Shown here: positions 1-8,649 of the stretch, in pieces
Numbering within the stretch: the stretch's first letter is position 1
Layout: each line of letters opens with the position of its first letter
Assembly (NCBI RefSeq): GCF_045629565.1
Contig: NZ_JAZQRL010000028.1
Span: 134,228-198,227 of the forward strand
Length of the DNA stretch: 64,000 bases
Direction: 5' to 3'
Origin: Arcticibacter sp045629565
GTDB taxonomy: Bacteria > Bacteroidota > Bacteroidia > Sphingobacteriales > Sphingobacteriaceae
Made by a program: the position numbers and the translations under genes
The notes under the pieces: model-generated
Told to the model about the DNA's origin: nothing
The model's database searches: none
The model's input: the letters and a program-made list of their open reading frames with translations, nothing else

Positions 1-890
1 CAGGCAAACTGTATACCCCATTCTTTTATGGTGTAGATAAGGAAACAGGATTAATTGACTATAAAAAACTTGAAGAGGTGGCTTTGGCGGAGAAGCCCAA
101 GTTAATCATCTGCGGCGCTTCAGCGTATTCGAGAGAATGGGATTATAAGTTCATACGTGAGGTTGCTGATAAAATAGGAGCATTAGTGCTGGCTGATATC
201 TCCCATCCTGCTGGACTGATTGCGAAAGGTCTCCTTGAAAATCCACTTCCACATTGCCATATTGTTACCACTACTACGCATAAGACTCTGAGAGGACCAC
301 GGGGAGGTTTGATTTTACTTGGAAAAGATTTTGACAATCCTTTCGGCTTAAAGACTCCCAAAGGTGAAATCAGAAAAATGTCTTCATTATTGGATATGGC
401 AGTCTTCCCAGGCACCCAGGGGGGGCCGCTGGAACATGTTATCGCAGCTAAAGCGATTGCTTTTGGAGAAGCCCTTAGCGATGAGTACCTGGAGTACATT
501 AAACAGGTGAAGAAAAACGCAGAGGCAATGGCGAAGGCCCTCGTGGCTCGCGATTATCAGATCATTTCCGGTGGTACTGATAACCACCTTATGCTGATTG
601 ACCTGAGAAATAAGAACATTACCGGAAAAGTTGCAGAGGCAGCCCTGCAGAAAGCCCATATCACCGTAAACAAAAATATGGTCCCTTTTGACGACAAGTC
701 GCCGTTTGTTACATCGGGAATACGTGTAGGTACAGCAGCTATCACGAGCCGCGGTGTTAAAGAGGAACAAATGGAAGCAATCGTTGAATTGATCGATGCC
801 GTACTGGCCGATCCTGAGAACGAGGAGCATCTAGAGTCTATTAAAACGAAAGTAAAGCGTATGATGGCCGATTTTCCATTATACAAATAA
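1..890 (+). CDS. glyA: Serine hydroxymethyltransferase, 5'-truncated by the window edge
   Basis: PLP enzyme that interconverts serine and glycine while charging tetrahydrofolate with a one-carbon unit in the cytosol. The frame is open from base 3, before the first GTG at base 78, so the gene enters from the left and only about 295 C-terminal codons are present. Visible SHMT signatures are GVDKETGLIDY near the edge, ICGASAYSR, and the PLP-lysine motif TTTTHKTLRGPRGG around bases 265-305. A normal SHMT has about 420 residues, so roughly the first 125 are missing. A strong hairpin follows the stop codon. Identity is certain from these motifs. Confidence 0.96.
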   Translation, partial: GKLYTPFFYGVDKETGLIDYKKLEEVALAEKPKLIICGASAYSREWDYKFIREVADKIGALVLADISHPAGLIAKGLLENPLPHCHIVTTTTHKTLRGPRGGLILLGKDFDNPFGLKTPKGEIRKMSSLLDMAVFPGTQGGPLEHVIAAKAIAFGEALSDEYLEYIKQVKKNAEAMAKALVARDYQIISGGTDNHLMLIDLRNKNITGKVAEAALQKAHITVNKNMVPFDDKSPFVTSGIRVGTAAITSRGVKEEQMEAIVELIDAVLADPENEEHLESIKTKVKRMMADFPLYK

Positions 891-896
891 TGATCA

Positions 897-926
897 GGGA
901 AGGAGGAGTCATTATCCCTCCTTCCC
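897..926 (+). terminator. Hairpin terminator after glyA
   Basis: GGGAAGGAGG (897-906) and CCTCCTTCCC (917-926) form a perfect 10-bp stem with a 10-base loop, starting six bases after the glyA stop. The sequence after it is only mildly T-rich, so it may act as an imperfect intrinsic terminator or a 3'-end stabiliser. It separates glyA from the receiver gene. Confidence 0.65.
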
Positions 927-947
927 TTCTACCTATAAACCTTTATC

Positions 948-1373
948 ATGCTCTCAACCAAAAAAGAAAAAGACCCTTCAGAAGGACTTATCCTTGTCGT
1001 TGACGATAACGAGATAAACAGATACGTAGCCAATAAATTATTAACGCAATGTGGATTTGAGGTAGAACTGGCCGAAGACGGACAAGTTGCCGTCAACAAG
1101 GTTGCGGTCAGACAATACGATATCATCTTGATGGATATCCATATGCCGGTTCTGGATGGCTTCAAAGCCACAGAAATAATCCGGTCTTATAACGAAGGAG
1201 AATTCAACGACCTTCCGATCGTGGCGCTCACCTGTTCCGTTTCGGAAAGGGCCCTGGAGGAAATTGGCAGATCAGGAATGACGGGTTACATACCCAAACC
1301 TTTTGTACCTGAAGAATTAAAACGCAAAGTTAAAGACATTCTTGGATTGCCTTATGTAAGCCCGGAACCTTAG
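948..1373 (+). CDS. Single-domain response regulator (CheY-like receiver)
   Basis: A 141-residue protein made only of a receiver domain. The acidic pair is D19-D20 (VVDDN), the phospho-acceptor is D63 (LMDIHMP), the switch threonine is T95 (ALTCS) and the conserved lysine is K117 (PKPF). The sequence resembles receivers found at the end of hybrid histidine kinases more than stand-alone CheY. No DNA-binding output domain and no kinase is nearby, so its partner is unknown. It probably works by phosphotransfer or protein binding in the cytosol. The ATG start lies 57 bases after glyA, beyond the hairpin. Confidence 0.9.
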   Translation: MLSTKKEKDPSEGLILVVDDNEINRYVANKLLTQCGFEVELAEDGQVAVNKVAVRQYDIILMDIHMPVLDGFKATEIIRSYNEGEFNDLPIVALTCSVSERALEEIGRSGMTGYIPKPFVPEELKRKVKDILGLPYVSPEP

Positions 1374-1387
1374 CAAACGTTCAGCAG

Positions 1388-1424
1388 AAAAAAGAAAAAG
1401 CCGGAAACTATGGAAGTGTCCGAC
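1388..1424 (-). terminator. Intrinsic terminator for the rlmN-comF unit
   Basis: Read on the minus strand, GTCGGA (1424-1419) and TCCGGC (1405-1400) form a 6-bp stem with one G-U pair. It is followed by a T-rich run (1399-1388) broken by a single C. The position about 80 bases downstream of the comF stop fits a terminator. Confidence 0.5.
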
Positions 1425-1502
1425 TCTCTCATCTAAATTAACGCTCTCGTGTATTGTTACGAAAACGAGTTTAAAAGGTTACAATCAATTTCAATTATTT
1501 TT

Positions 1503-2204
1503 TTATTCGGCGTAAGCGATTGCCAGAATGCTGACTTGCATGCCAGGCACCTGTAGGAGCGAAAGGGCACAGGCTTCCAGAGTTGCTCCTGTAGTGATTA
1601 CATCATCCACTAACAAGACATGTTTACCTGCCAGATCACTTGCATTTTCGAGACTGAATACTTCTATCATGTTTTCAAATCGCTCAAACCTTCCTTTATG
1701 AGTTTGTGTACTGGTAGGTTTAGACCGATGTAAATACTGATCGCCCAAAGGAATTTGTAAAGCAGATGCCAACCCTTCAGCTATACAATGGCTTTGATTA
1801 TAGCCGCGGGATTTGAGCCTTGAAGGATGGAGAGGCACGGGAACGATAAGATCTATTGCAGAAGCATAATCCACTGTTTTAAGATCTCTGGCGCACATTT
1901 CGCCAAGCAGATTGCCTAGCAGAGGTCTATTCTTATACTTAAGATGATGAATTATGTTTTGAACCTTGCCCTGCTTATGAAAATAGAGGTAGGCAAATGC
2001 GCTCTGAACGGGGATTCGCCCCCAAAAATGTCGCGCAACGGGATTGTCGGCTTGCCGGTAGAAGTTGGTATAAGGCAGGTCATAAAGACAATTCGTACAG
2101 AGCTGATACTCATGGGAAACGAGGTGATCACCACAAGCGCAGCACAGATCGGGAAAGAACAACGATAAAAAATCTTCAGCGTACTTCTTAACCGTGCTTA
2201 CCAT
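1503..2204 (-). CDS. ComF family phosphoribosyltransferase-like protein
   Basis: ComF proteins combine an N-terminal zinc-type cysteine cluster with a C-terminal PRTase fold and are linked to DNA uptake in competent bacteria. The early cysteines CCACG and CTNC and the PRPP-binding loop VLLVDDVITTGAT near the C terminus are visible. The ATG at 2204 (MVSTVKKYAED) is preferred over the start at 2249, because the longer form would overlap the end of rlmN and add an unrelated basic tail. That gives 233 residues, usual for the family. It lies 14 bases after the rlmN stop, so the two are probably co-transcribed. The exact biochemical role is not known for most members. Confidence 0.88.
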   Translation of the reverse strand: MVSTVKKYAEDFLSLFFPDLCCACGDHLVSHEYQLCTNCLYDLPYTNFYRQADNPVARHFWGRIPVQSAFAYLYFHKQGKVQNIIHHLKYKNRPLLGNLLGEMCARDLKTVDYASAIDLIVPVPLHPSRLKSRGYNQSHCIAEGLASALQIPLGDQYLHRSKPTSTQTHKGRFERFENMIEVFSLENASDLAGKHVLLVDDVITTGATLEACALSLLQVPGMQVSILAIAYAE

Positions 2205-2218
2205 AACACTTAACGCAT

Positions 2219-3268
2219 TTACTTCTCTTTTATGGCGAGCTGACCGCAAGCGGCATCTATATCCTTTCCGCGGCTCCTACGTATGTTGGTAATGACACCT
2301 TGCTTTCTGAGGTAATTGGCAAAAGCTTCCGTCTTGTCTTCCTCTGCATTCTGAAAAGAAGCAAACGAAATGGGGTTGTACTCAATGATATTTACTTTAC
2401 AAGGCAGGTGTTTACAGAACTTAGCCAATTCGGCAGCATCTTCTAGGCCATCGTTAAAGTTGTCGAATAGAATATATTCGTAGGTAACCGGATTTTTTGT
2501 CTTTATGAAATAGTATTTGAGTGCCTCTGCAAGCGCTTTGAGGGTATTCTGCTCATTAATGGGCATAATCTCGTTCCGCTTCGTATCATTCGCAGCGTGA
2601 AGGGACAACGCGAGGTTAAACTTGACCTGATCATCGCCAAGCTTTTTGATCATCTTTGCGATACCAGCAGTTGAAACGGTAATTCTCTTTGGCGACATAT
2701 TCAAACCGTCGGGAGAAGTTAACCTGTCAATGGACCGCAACACATTGGCGTAGTTCAGCAGTGGCTCTCCCATGCCCATGTATACGATGTTGGAAAGGGG
2801 AATTCCGTAGTTCAGTTTAGCTTGCTGATCAATCAGGACGACCTGATCATAGATTTCACCTGCATCAAGATTCCTCTTCCGTTCCATATAACCGGTTGCG
2901 CAGAATTTGCAGGTAAGACTGCAGCCAACCTGAGAACTCACGCAGGCTGTCATACGCTCAGGAGTCGGGATAAGGACACCTTCAATAATATTATTGTCTG
3001 CTAACCGGAACGTGTTTTTGATTGTTTTGTCGGAACTATGCTGGGACTGGTGAATATTAACCACATTGAGGTTAAACATATCATTCAACTTTTCCCTCAA
3101 AGCTTTCGGAAGATTGGTCATTTCTTCAAAGCTCCGTGCTGACTTCATCCATAGCCATTCAGAAATCTGCTTTGCGCGAAATGCCGGCTCGCCTTCTGCT
3201 ATAAGCACCTTCTTAAGATCTTCGACCGAAAGATTCCTTATTTCTTTTTTTTCAATAATCGCGTTCAC
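2219..3268 (-). CDS. rlmN: Dual-specificity 23S rRNA / tRNA adenine-C2 methyltransferase RlmN
   Basis: Radical-SAM enzyme that methylates C2 of A2503 in 23S rRNA, and A37 in some tRNAs. The CxxxCxxC cluster is C116, C120 and C123 (GCSLTCKFC). The C-terminal cysteine in AACGQLA (C341) matches the residue that carries the methylene intermediate. GMGEPLLN and the SLHAAND segment are family signatures. Length of 349 residues is typical. The start is a GTG at 3268: an in-frame stop lies four codons upstream and no ATG falls in the usual place. A candidate -7 element sits directly before it. Confidence 0.96.
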   Translation of the reverse strand: MNAIIEKKEIRNLSVEDLKKVLIAEGEPAFRAKQISEWLWMKSARSFEEMTNLPKALREKLNDMFNLNVVNIHQSQHSSDKTIKNTFRLADNNIIEGVLIPTPERMTACVSSQVGCSLTCKFCATGYMERKRNLDAGEIYDQVVLIDQQAKLNYGIPLSNIVYMGMGEPLLNYANVLRSIDRLTSPDGLNMSPKRITVSTAGIAKMIKKLGDDQVKFNLALSLHAANDTKRNEIMPINEQNTLKALAEALKYYFIKTKNPVTYEYILFDNFNDGLEDAAELAKFCKHLPCKVNIIEYNPISFASFQNAEEDKTEAFANYLRKQGVITNIRRSRGKDIDAACGQLAIKEK

Positions 3269-3272
3269 TTCA

Positions 3273-3280
3273 CAAAGTTA
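3273..3280 (-). promoter_or_regulatory. Candidate -7 element before rlmN
   Basis: TAACTTTG on the minus strand matches the Bacteroidota -7 consensus TAnnTTTG. No TTTG is seen 19-21 bases further upstream. If used, transcription would begin at about the GTG start codon, giving a leaderless or nearly leaderless message. Confidence 0.3.
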
Positions 3281-3444
3281 CTTAATAATCTGAGGACCAC
3301 TGTAATAATATGGTAATGATTGCACAGTTTTGTAATGAAATTTTCTTAAAACGAGAACGTCCACGATAAAATGCGTATAATTGTTTTCCAATATGCGATA
3401 GCTATGCCATTGATCAGCACGAAATTATACGTTTACACTGAAAT

Positions 3445-4623
3445 ATGAATACCTATTACTCCGCAGACTACATTCTCCCGGCATCTTCTCCTCCTATCAA
3501 AAATGGCTATGTTGCAGTCAATGAAGCTCAGATAATTCAAGGACTTTATACTGAATATGAGGCCGAAGTCAGGGGCTTTCCAAAAGGAAAACGCCTGAAA
3601 GGAGTTATAGTACCGGGCTTTGTTAATACACACTGTCATCTGGAACTATCCTGGTTAAAAGGTAAGATTGAACGTAATAAAGGTTTGGTACCGTTTATTA
3701 AAGACGTGATCAGGCTCGGGCGATCAAAGCATGGAGATACTGTGGAAAGTATGTATCATGCCGATCGCACCATGTTTGAGAAAGGAATCGTTGCAGTAGG
3801 TGATATATCCAATCTTATCGACTCAAAGCCGGTAAAGCTTGAAAGTGCAATTAAGTATCACACCTTCGTTGAAACTTTGGGATTTGACCCAAGTCAGGCA
3901 AAAGATATTTTCGATTCGGCCTGTAAATTGAAAGAGGAGTTTGCACCTCTTAAGGCTTCAATTGCCCCCCACGCGCCGTATTCTACATCGAAAGAATTGT
4001 TAAGGTATATCAGTCGCGAGTGCGGTAATTCAGAAAGCCTCATGTCGATTCATAACCAGGAGAGTGAAGAAGAAAACACCCTTTTCAGGTATAAGACAGG
4101 GCTTTTCCTTGATTTTTATAAAGGGATGAATATTGATACTGAATTTTTTAAAGCGCAGGCCAGAAGCTCGGTTCAGTCTATTTTCTCTCATCTGGGAAAA
4201 AAGCAAAAAATTCTGCTGGTACACAACACGTATACCAGTCTGAAAGATATCTACTTCACGAAACGATCCGGCAGGGATATCTTTTGGTGCTTTTGTCCGA
4301 ATGCCAACCTCTATATCGAGAACAGGCTTCCGAAGATCGAACTGTTCCGCCAAAATGACCTGACAATTACGCTCGGCACCGATAGCCTTGCCTCTAATGA
4401 CGAGCTCTGTATCTTATCTGAGTTAAAAACGCTCCACAAACATTTTCCTTCGCTTCGCCTCGATGAAACGGTTAAATGGGCGACGCTGAACGGTGCGAAA
4501 TTTCTGGATATAGACGAAGATTTTGGAAGTATTGAAGTTGGAAAAAAGCCGGGCTTAAATCTGATCAGTCATGTAGAAGGCCTGATGCTCACACCCGAGT
4601 CGACCGTAGAAAAACTCGTTTAG
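3445..4623 (+). CDS. Amidohydrolase-superfamily deaminase/chlorohydrolase-like protein
   Basis: Cytosolic metal-dependent hydrolase of the ATZ/TRZ (COG0402) group, 392 residues. The metal ligands expected for the fold are visible: H63 and H65 (NTHCHLELSW), H176 (APHAPYS), H203 (SIHNQE) and the catalytic aspartate D313 (LGTDSLASND). Members include cytosine, guanine, S-adenosylhomocysteine and aminodeoxyfutalosine deaminases, and the substrate here cannot be read from sequence. An aminodeoxyfutalosine deaminase role in menaquinone synthesis is possible but no mqn gene is nearby. It is the first gene of a forward run that continues to about 10.7 kb. Confidence 0.85.
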   Translation: MNTYYSADYILPASSPPIKNGYVAVNEAQIIQGLYTEYEAEVRGFPKGKRLKGVIVPGFVNTHCHLELSWLKGKIERNKGLVPFIKDVIRLGRSKHGDTVESMYHADRTMFEKGIVAVGDISNLIDSKPVKLESAIKYHTFVETLGFDPSQAKDIFDSACKLKEEFAPLKASIAPHAPYSTSKELLRYISRECGNSESLMSIHNQESEEENTLFRYKTGLFLDFYKGMNIDTEFFKAQARSSVQSIFSHLGKKQKILLVHNTYTSLKDIYFTKRSGRDIFWCFCPNANLYIENRLPKIELFRQNDLTITLGTDSLASNDELCILSELKTLHKHFPSLRLDETVKWATLNGAKFLDIDEDFGSIEVGKKPGLNLISHVEGLMLTPESTVEKLV

Positions 4624-4674
4624 ATTATTAACATTTGAGTTTATAAATCTTCCTTCATTTGGCTAAGTTTGCAA

Positions 4675-4956
4675 ATGAAACATTTTACAATCACCGTGTA
4701 CGGCAAGGTTCAGGGTGTATCTTTTAGGGCAGCAACGAAGGCAATTGCTGACCAGCTATCCATTAAAGGAATTATCAAAAACCAAACGGACGGATCAGTT
4801 TACATAGAAGCAGAAGGCGACTTGTTCTCTTTGAATTACCTCCTGGACTGGTGTAAAGAGGGTCCCGATAATGCAGTTGTGGATAAAGTGGATGTCTCTG
4901 AAGGAGAAATGAAGAACTATCTTAACTTTGAGATAGTGAAAAAACATCGGATCTAA
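4675..4956 (+). CDS. Acylphosphatase
   Basis: Small enzyme of 93 residues that hydrolyses acyl phosphates such as carbamoyl phosphate and 1,3-bisphosphoglycerate. The signature GKVQGVSFR carries the catalytic R18, and N36 (GIIKNQTDGSV) is the second catalytic residue. The ATG at 4675 is chosen over a TTG two codons upstream because it gives the standard short N terminus. It lies 51 bases after the amidohydrolase and 13 bases before the flippase gene. Confidence 0.92.
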   Translation: MKHFTITVYGKVQGVSFRAATKAIADQLSIKGIIKNQTDGSVYIEAEGDLFSLNYLLDWCKEGPDNAVVDKVDVSEGEMKNYLNFEIVKKHRI

Positions 4957-4969
4957 ACAACAGGCGAGC

Positions 4970-6478
4970 TTGTCAAACATTAAGAAATTTGCAGGGCAGA
5001 CTGCTATCTATGGATTGAGTACCGTCATATCACGAGTACTTGGGTTCCTCTTAACTCCCTTATATGTAAAACTCTATCCAGCTAAGTTATATGGTGTTTT
5101 CACTGTAATGTATAGTTGGGCCTCCATTTTGAACGCCATGCTGGCCTTTGGCATGGAGACTACTTTCTTCCGGTATTTAAACAAATCAGGAAGCGACAAA
5201 GAGAAGGTTTACAACAATACCTTTATAGTCATCTTATTTCTCGCATCCATCTTCGTGGGAATGGCGTTCCTGTTTTCAGGAAGCATCGCTCAGTGGATGG
5301 TAACTGACCATACCACAAGCCTTACGGATTATGCCCAATATATCAGGCTCTTTATTCTCATTCTCGCCGTTGATGCGCTAGCCGTCATTCCATTTGCAAA
5401 ATTGCGCGCTGAAGGGAGGCCTTTAAAGTTTGGCATAATTAAGATAGCGAATATTCTGAGTTTCGTAGGACTTAATCTGTTCCTTCTTTTAGCAGTACCT
5501 GCAATCATTAAGAACGACCTGATGTTCGCAGGCTTTTTCCGGGAGTGGTACAGACCTGGCTGGCTCGGCTATGTGTTTGTTTCCAATCTCGTTGCCAGTG
5601 CTGTGACCCTGGTGCTCTTACTGCCCCAGTTAATGGAGTTGAGATTAAAAGTTGACCGCCCTTTAATTTTGGATATGCTGAATTATAGCTTCCCGGTTCT
5701 GGTTGCAAATCTCTCGTTCATCATAAATGAGAACTCCGATAAGATATTTTTAAAAGAACTGCTTCCAGAAAGCATAGCCGAGCAGGAAGCGGGTATTTAT
5801 GGTGCCTGCGCGAAGCTGGCGATTTTCCTCAGCATATTTGTTCAGGCTTTCAGGTTGGGGGCTGAACCGTTCTTTTTTAGTCATGCCAAGAATAAGAACT
5901 CAGGAGATACCTATGCCACTATAATGAATTACTTCATTATGGCCATTTCCCTTATTTTTGTAGGTATAGTGGCCAATATCGAAATTCTGAAGCATTTTAT
6001 CAGCGCAAAAGACCCTGTTCAGCGTGAGCTATACTGGTCGGGGCTGAAGATTATCCCCGTCTTGTTACTGGGTTATGTTAGCCTGGGCATATATATGAAC
6101 CTATCCATCTGGTATAAGCTATCGGATCAGACACGGTACGGGCTGTATATATCGGGCATAGGGGCGTTGATGACCATCGTTTTAAACATTATCTTCATTC
6201 CGAAGTACAGTTATGTGGCTTCGGCATGGATTTCGTTTGCGGCATATTCGACCATGATGGTTTTATCCTATTTGCTTGGACAGAAGCACTATCCCATTCC
6301 TTATAATGTTAAGAAAGCATTTGGTTACCTTTTGTCGTCGGTTATATTGGTAATTATATCATACCACCTTTTTGACAGAAACCTCATTGCGGGTAATATC
6401 TTATTCGCTTTATTTGCGCTTTCAATATTATACATCGAAAAGAAGAGCATCCGGAAGATATTATCCGGAAATATTTAA
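4970..6478 (+). CDS. MOP-superfamily polysaccharide/lipid flippase (Wzx/MurJ-like)
   Basis: A 502-residue inner-membrane protein with about 12-14 hydrophobic segments along its length. The N terminus (KFAGQTAIYGLSTVISRVLG) is the typical first helix of oligosaccharide flippases in Bacteroidota. It presumably moves an undecaprenyl-linked saccharide across the inner membrane. It sits among envelope genes, far from the polysaccharide cluster at 40-64 kb, so it may serve another glycan. The start is a TTG at 4970, with no suitable ATG near. It is followed directly by dut. Confidence 0.85.
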   Translation: MSNIKKFAGQTAIYGLSTVISRVLGFLLTPLYVKLYPAKLYGVFTVMYSWASILNAMLAFGMETTFFRYLNKSGSDKEKVYNNTFIVILFLASIFVGMAFLFSGSIAQWMVTDHTTSLTDYAQYIRLFILILAVDALAVIPFAKLRAEGRPLKFGIIKIANILSFVGLNLFLLLAVPAIIKNDLMFAGFFREWYRPGWLGYVFVSNLVASAVTLVLLLPQLMELRLKVDRPLILDMLNYSFPVLVANLSFIINENSDKIFLKELLPESIAEQEAGIYGACAKLAIFLSIFVQAFRLGAEPFFFSHAKNKNSGDTYATIMNYFIMAISLIFVGIVANIEILKHFISAKDPVQRELYWSGLKIIPVLLLGYVSLGIYMNLSIWYKLSDQTRYGLYISGIGALMTIVLNIIFIPKYSYVASAWISFAAYSTMMVLSYLLGQKHYPIPYNVKKAFGYLLSSVILVIISYHLFDRNLIAGNILFALFALSILYIEKKSIRKILSGNI

Positions 6479-6491
6479 CTTATACTACACC

Positions 6492-6929
6492 ATGGACATG
6501 AACGTTAAAGTAATAAATAAATCAAATAATTTACTTCCTGCATATGAAACGGCCCTTTCAGCAGGGATGGATATCAGGGCATTCGTTACAGAAGATATTA
6601 TCCTGAAGCCTTTCCAGCGATCGCTTATTCCGAGCGGGCTGTTCATTGAGCTTCCTCAGGGATTCGAAGCGCAGATTCGTCCGAGAAGCGGGCTTGCGCT
6701 GAAGCATGGGATTACCGTGCTGAACTCTCCGGGGACCATTGATGCTGATTATCGCGGAGAGATCAAGATTTTACTGATCAATTTGTCTGATACTGATTTC
6801 CGCATTCAAAGCGGAGACCGCATCGCACAGATGATTATTGCTAAACATGAACAGATATCATGGGAAGCTGCCGATAGTTTAAACGAAACAAGCCGTGGCG
6901 CGGGAGGTTACGGCCATACAGGGGTATAA
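6492..6929 (+). CDS. dut: dUTP diphosphatase
   Basis: Hydrolyses dUTP to dUMP and pyrophosphate, keeping uracil out of DNA and supplying dUMP for thymidylate synthesis. All five trimeric dUTPase motifs are present: SAGMDIRA, PRSGLALKHG, the NSPGTIDADYRGEI motif with its catalytic Asp, GDRIAQMII, and the C-terminal glycine-rich arm SRGAGGYGHTG. The ATG at 6492 gives 145 residues, the normal size. The open frame extends upstream into the flippase gene but that part is not dUTPase-like. Confidence 0.96.
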   Translation: MDMNVKVINKSNNLLPAYETALSAGMDIRAFVTEDIILKPFQRSLIPSGLFIELPQGFEAQIRPRSGLALKHGITVLNSPGTIDADYRGEIKILLINLSDTDFRIQSGDRIAQMIIAKHEQISWEAADSLNETSRGAGGYGHTGV

Positions 6930-6933
6930 TTGC

Positions 6934-8649
6934 ATGTTAAAAAGACTATTTCTTATTTCTGTCACGTTTTGTTGCCTTTCCGGCTCTGTATTTTCTCAGA
7001 AAAAGAATATAAAAGAGCCTGGCTTAAGCGGCGCTGACAGCATTGGCGTAAGAAACAGCTTCTTTTCAGGTCTTAGAGAAAAGACATCAGGCAGAATCGA
7101 TGAGGCGGAGCGCTCATTTAAACGAACGGTGGAGCTGGATTCTGCAAACGGAGCTGCTCTCTATGAACTAAGTAATATCTATAGAATTAAACAGCAAATC
7201 GGGCTGGCCGAACAATATGCCGTTAAGGCTGTTGCCGCAAACCCGGACAATAAGTGGTTCCTTCTATCGCTGGCTGATATATACAAGCAGTCGCAAAATC
7301 TGGACAAGCTTCCTGCAGTGTACGACCGCCTCACTAAGCTGGAGCCTGATGTTGATGAATATCTCCTTGATAAGGCTAACGCATTGATACTGCTGGGACG
7401 GACGCAGGAAGCAGAAAAGATATACACTGAAATTGAGTCTGGGTTTGGGTCGTCGCCTGAACTCGAAACGCTCAAGCAGCGTCTTTTGATAAACGACCCT
7501 GATCCGGACAAATCGATCTCTGTTCTAGAGGAACTGATCAGCAAGAATCCGGCTGATATAAGAAATTATCTTGCACTGACGGAGCTGTACCTTAAAACAG
7601 GTTTAAAGGAAAAGGCACTGATCAGGCTTAAGCAAGCCAATAAAGTGGAGCCGAAAAACCCTTATGTGATTCTTTTGATGGCCGATGTATATCGCTCAGA
7701 GGGCAAAGACACGGAAGCCTTCAGAGAACTCAAGAAGGTAATAGCCGATGACGTATTAAATTTCGAAGTCAAAGCTCAGATCATTTTTTCCTACTTTCCT
7801 AAGTTGAAGAATGCCGCCTCATTATCTGAAGCTACTGAACTTGCACTCTTAGCTACGCGAAGACATCCAAAAGAACCGCAGGCATTTGCTATCTACGGAG
7901 ATCTGCTGGCCCAATCAAAAGACCTTAAGGGAGCACAGGAAGCATACCGGCATGCATTGTCGATTAATGACAAAGAAGTCCGAATCTGGGAACAGTTACT
8001 CGAAATTGAGACGTCTTTGGGCGAGTTCGAGAAGGTTCTGGAAGACGGTGAAAAGGCTTTGACGCTATTCAGGGACCGTTCTTCACTTTATTTCTTTACT
8101 GGTATCGCTTATGCGCAGGTTGAGAACCATGAAAAAGCTATAGAACACTTGTCGCAGGCAGTTAATCTGGACACAGAGAACGCCGTGTACCAATCACAGG
8201 TTCAGGCCAGCCTTGCCAGTTCGCTAAATTCACTAAACAGATTTAAAGACGCTGATGCTGCTTTTGACAAATCTTTGGCGCTTGATCCTGTAAATGCTTA
8301 CGCATTGAACAATTATGCCTACTATTTATCGTTAAGAAAAGAAAACCTGGAGAAAGCTGCGAAAATGTCTTTGCAGGCTAATGAGTTAGACCCTGAAAAT
8401 CCATCTTTTCAAGACACCTATGCCTGGGTCTTATTTCAGCAAAAAAAATATGAGGATGCCCGGATATGGATTGAAAAAGCTATCAAAAACAACGCGAGCA
8501 GCGGAATTCAATTTGAGCATTTCGGAGATATTTTGTTTCATCTGAAGGAGCCTGACAAGGCACTCGAAAGCTGGATGAAAGCAAGGACATTGGGTGTTAA
8601 GTCAGAAACACTAGATAAAAAAATAAATGAAAAAAAATATTTCGAGTAG
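6934..8649 (+). CDS. Exported tetratricopeptide-repeat protein
   Basis: A 571-residue protein with a Sec signal peptide (MLKRLFLISVTFCCLSGSVFS) followed by TPR units over almost its whole length, for example AALYELSNIYRIKQQIGLAE and AYALNNYAYYLSLRKENLEK. TPRs form a superhelical scaffold for protein contacts, so this is probably a periplasmic or outer-membrane-facing adaptor. The ATG at 6934 is preferred over an upstream start inside dut because it opens the signal peptide. The end overlaps the DUF4292 gene by 23 bases, suggesting translational coupling. Confidence 0.85.
   Translation: MLKRLFLISVTFCCLSGSVFSQKKNIKEPGLSGADSIGVRNSFFSGLREKTSGRIDEAERSFKRTVELDSANGAALYELSNIYRIKQQIGLAEQYAVKAVAANPDNKWFLLSLADIYKQSQNLDKLPAVYDRLTKLEPDVDEYLLDKANALILLGRTQEAEKIYTEIESGFGSSPELETLKQRLLINDPDPDKSISVLEELISKNPADIRNYLALTELYLKTGLKEKALIRLKQANKVEPKNPYVILLMADVYRSEGKDTEAFRELKKVIADDVLNFEVKAQIIFSYFPKLKNAASLSEATELALLATRRHPKEPQAFAIYGDLLAQSKDLKGAQEAYRHALSINDKEVRIWEQLLEIETSLGEFEKVLEDGEKALTLFRDRSSLYFFTGIAYAQVENHEKAIEHLSQAVNLDTENAVYQSQVQASLASSLNSLNRFKDADAAFDKSLALDPVNAYALNNYAYYLSLRKENLEKAAKMSLQANELDPENPSFQDTYAWVLFQQKKYEDARIWIEKAIKNNASSGIQFEHFGDILFHLKEPDKALESWMKARTLGVKSETLDKKINEKKYFE

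Noticed and set aside
4664..4671. TAAGTTTG just upstream of the acylphosphatase start
   Set aside because: It matches the -7 consensus but would start transcription inside the coding region; probably chance.
6372..6491. Longer N terminus for dut
   Set aside because: The 40 extra codons fall within the flippase gene and are not dUTPase-like; the ATG at 6492 gives the standard length.
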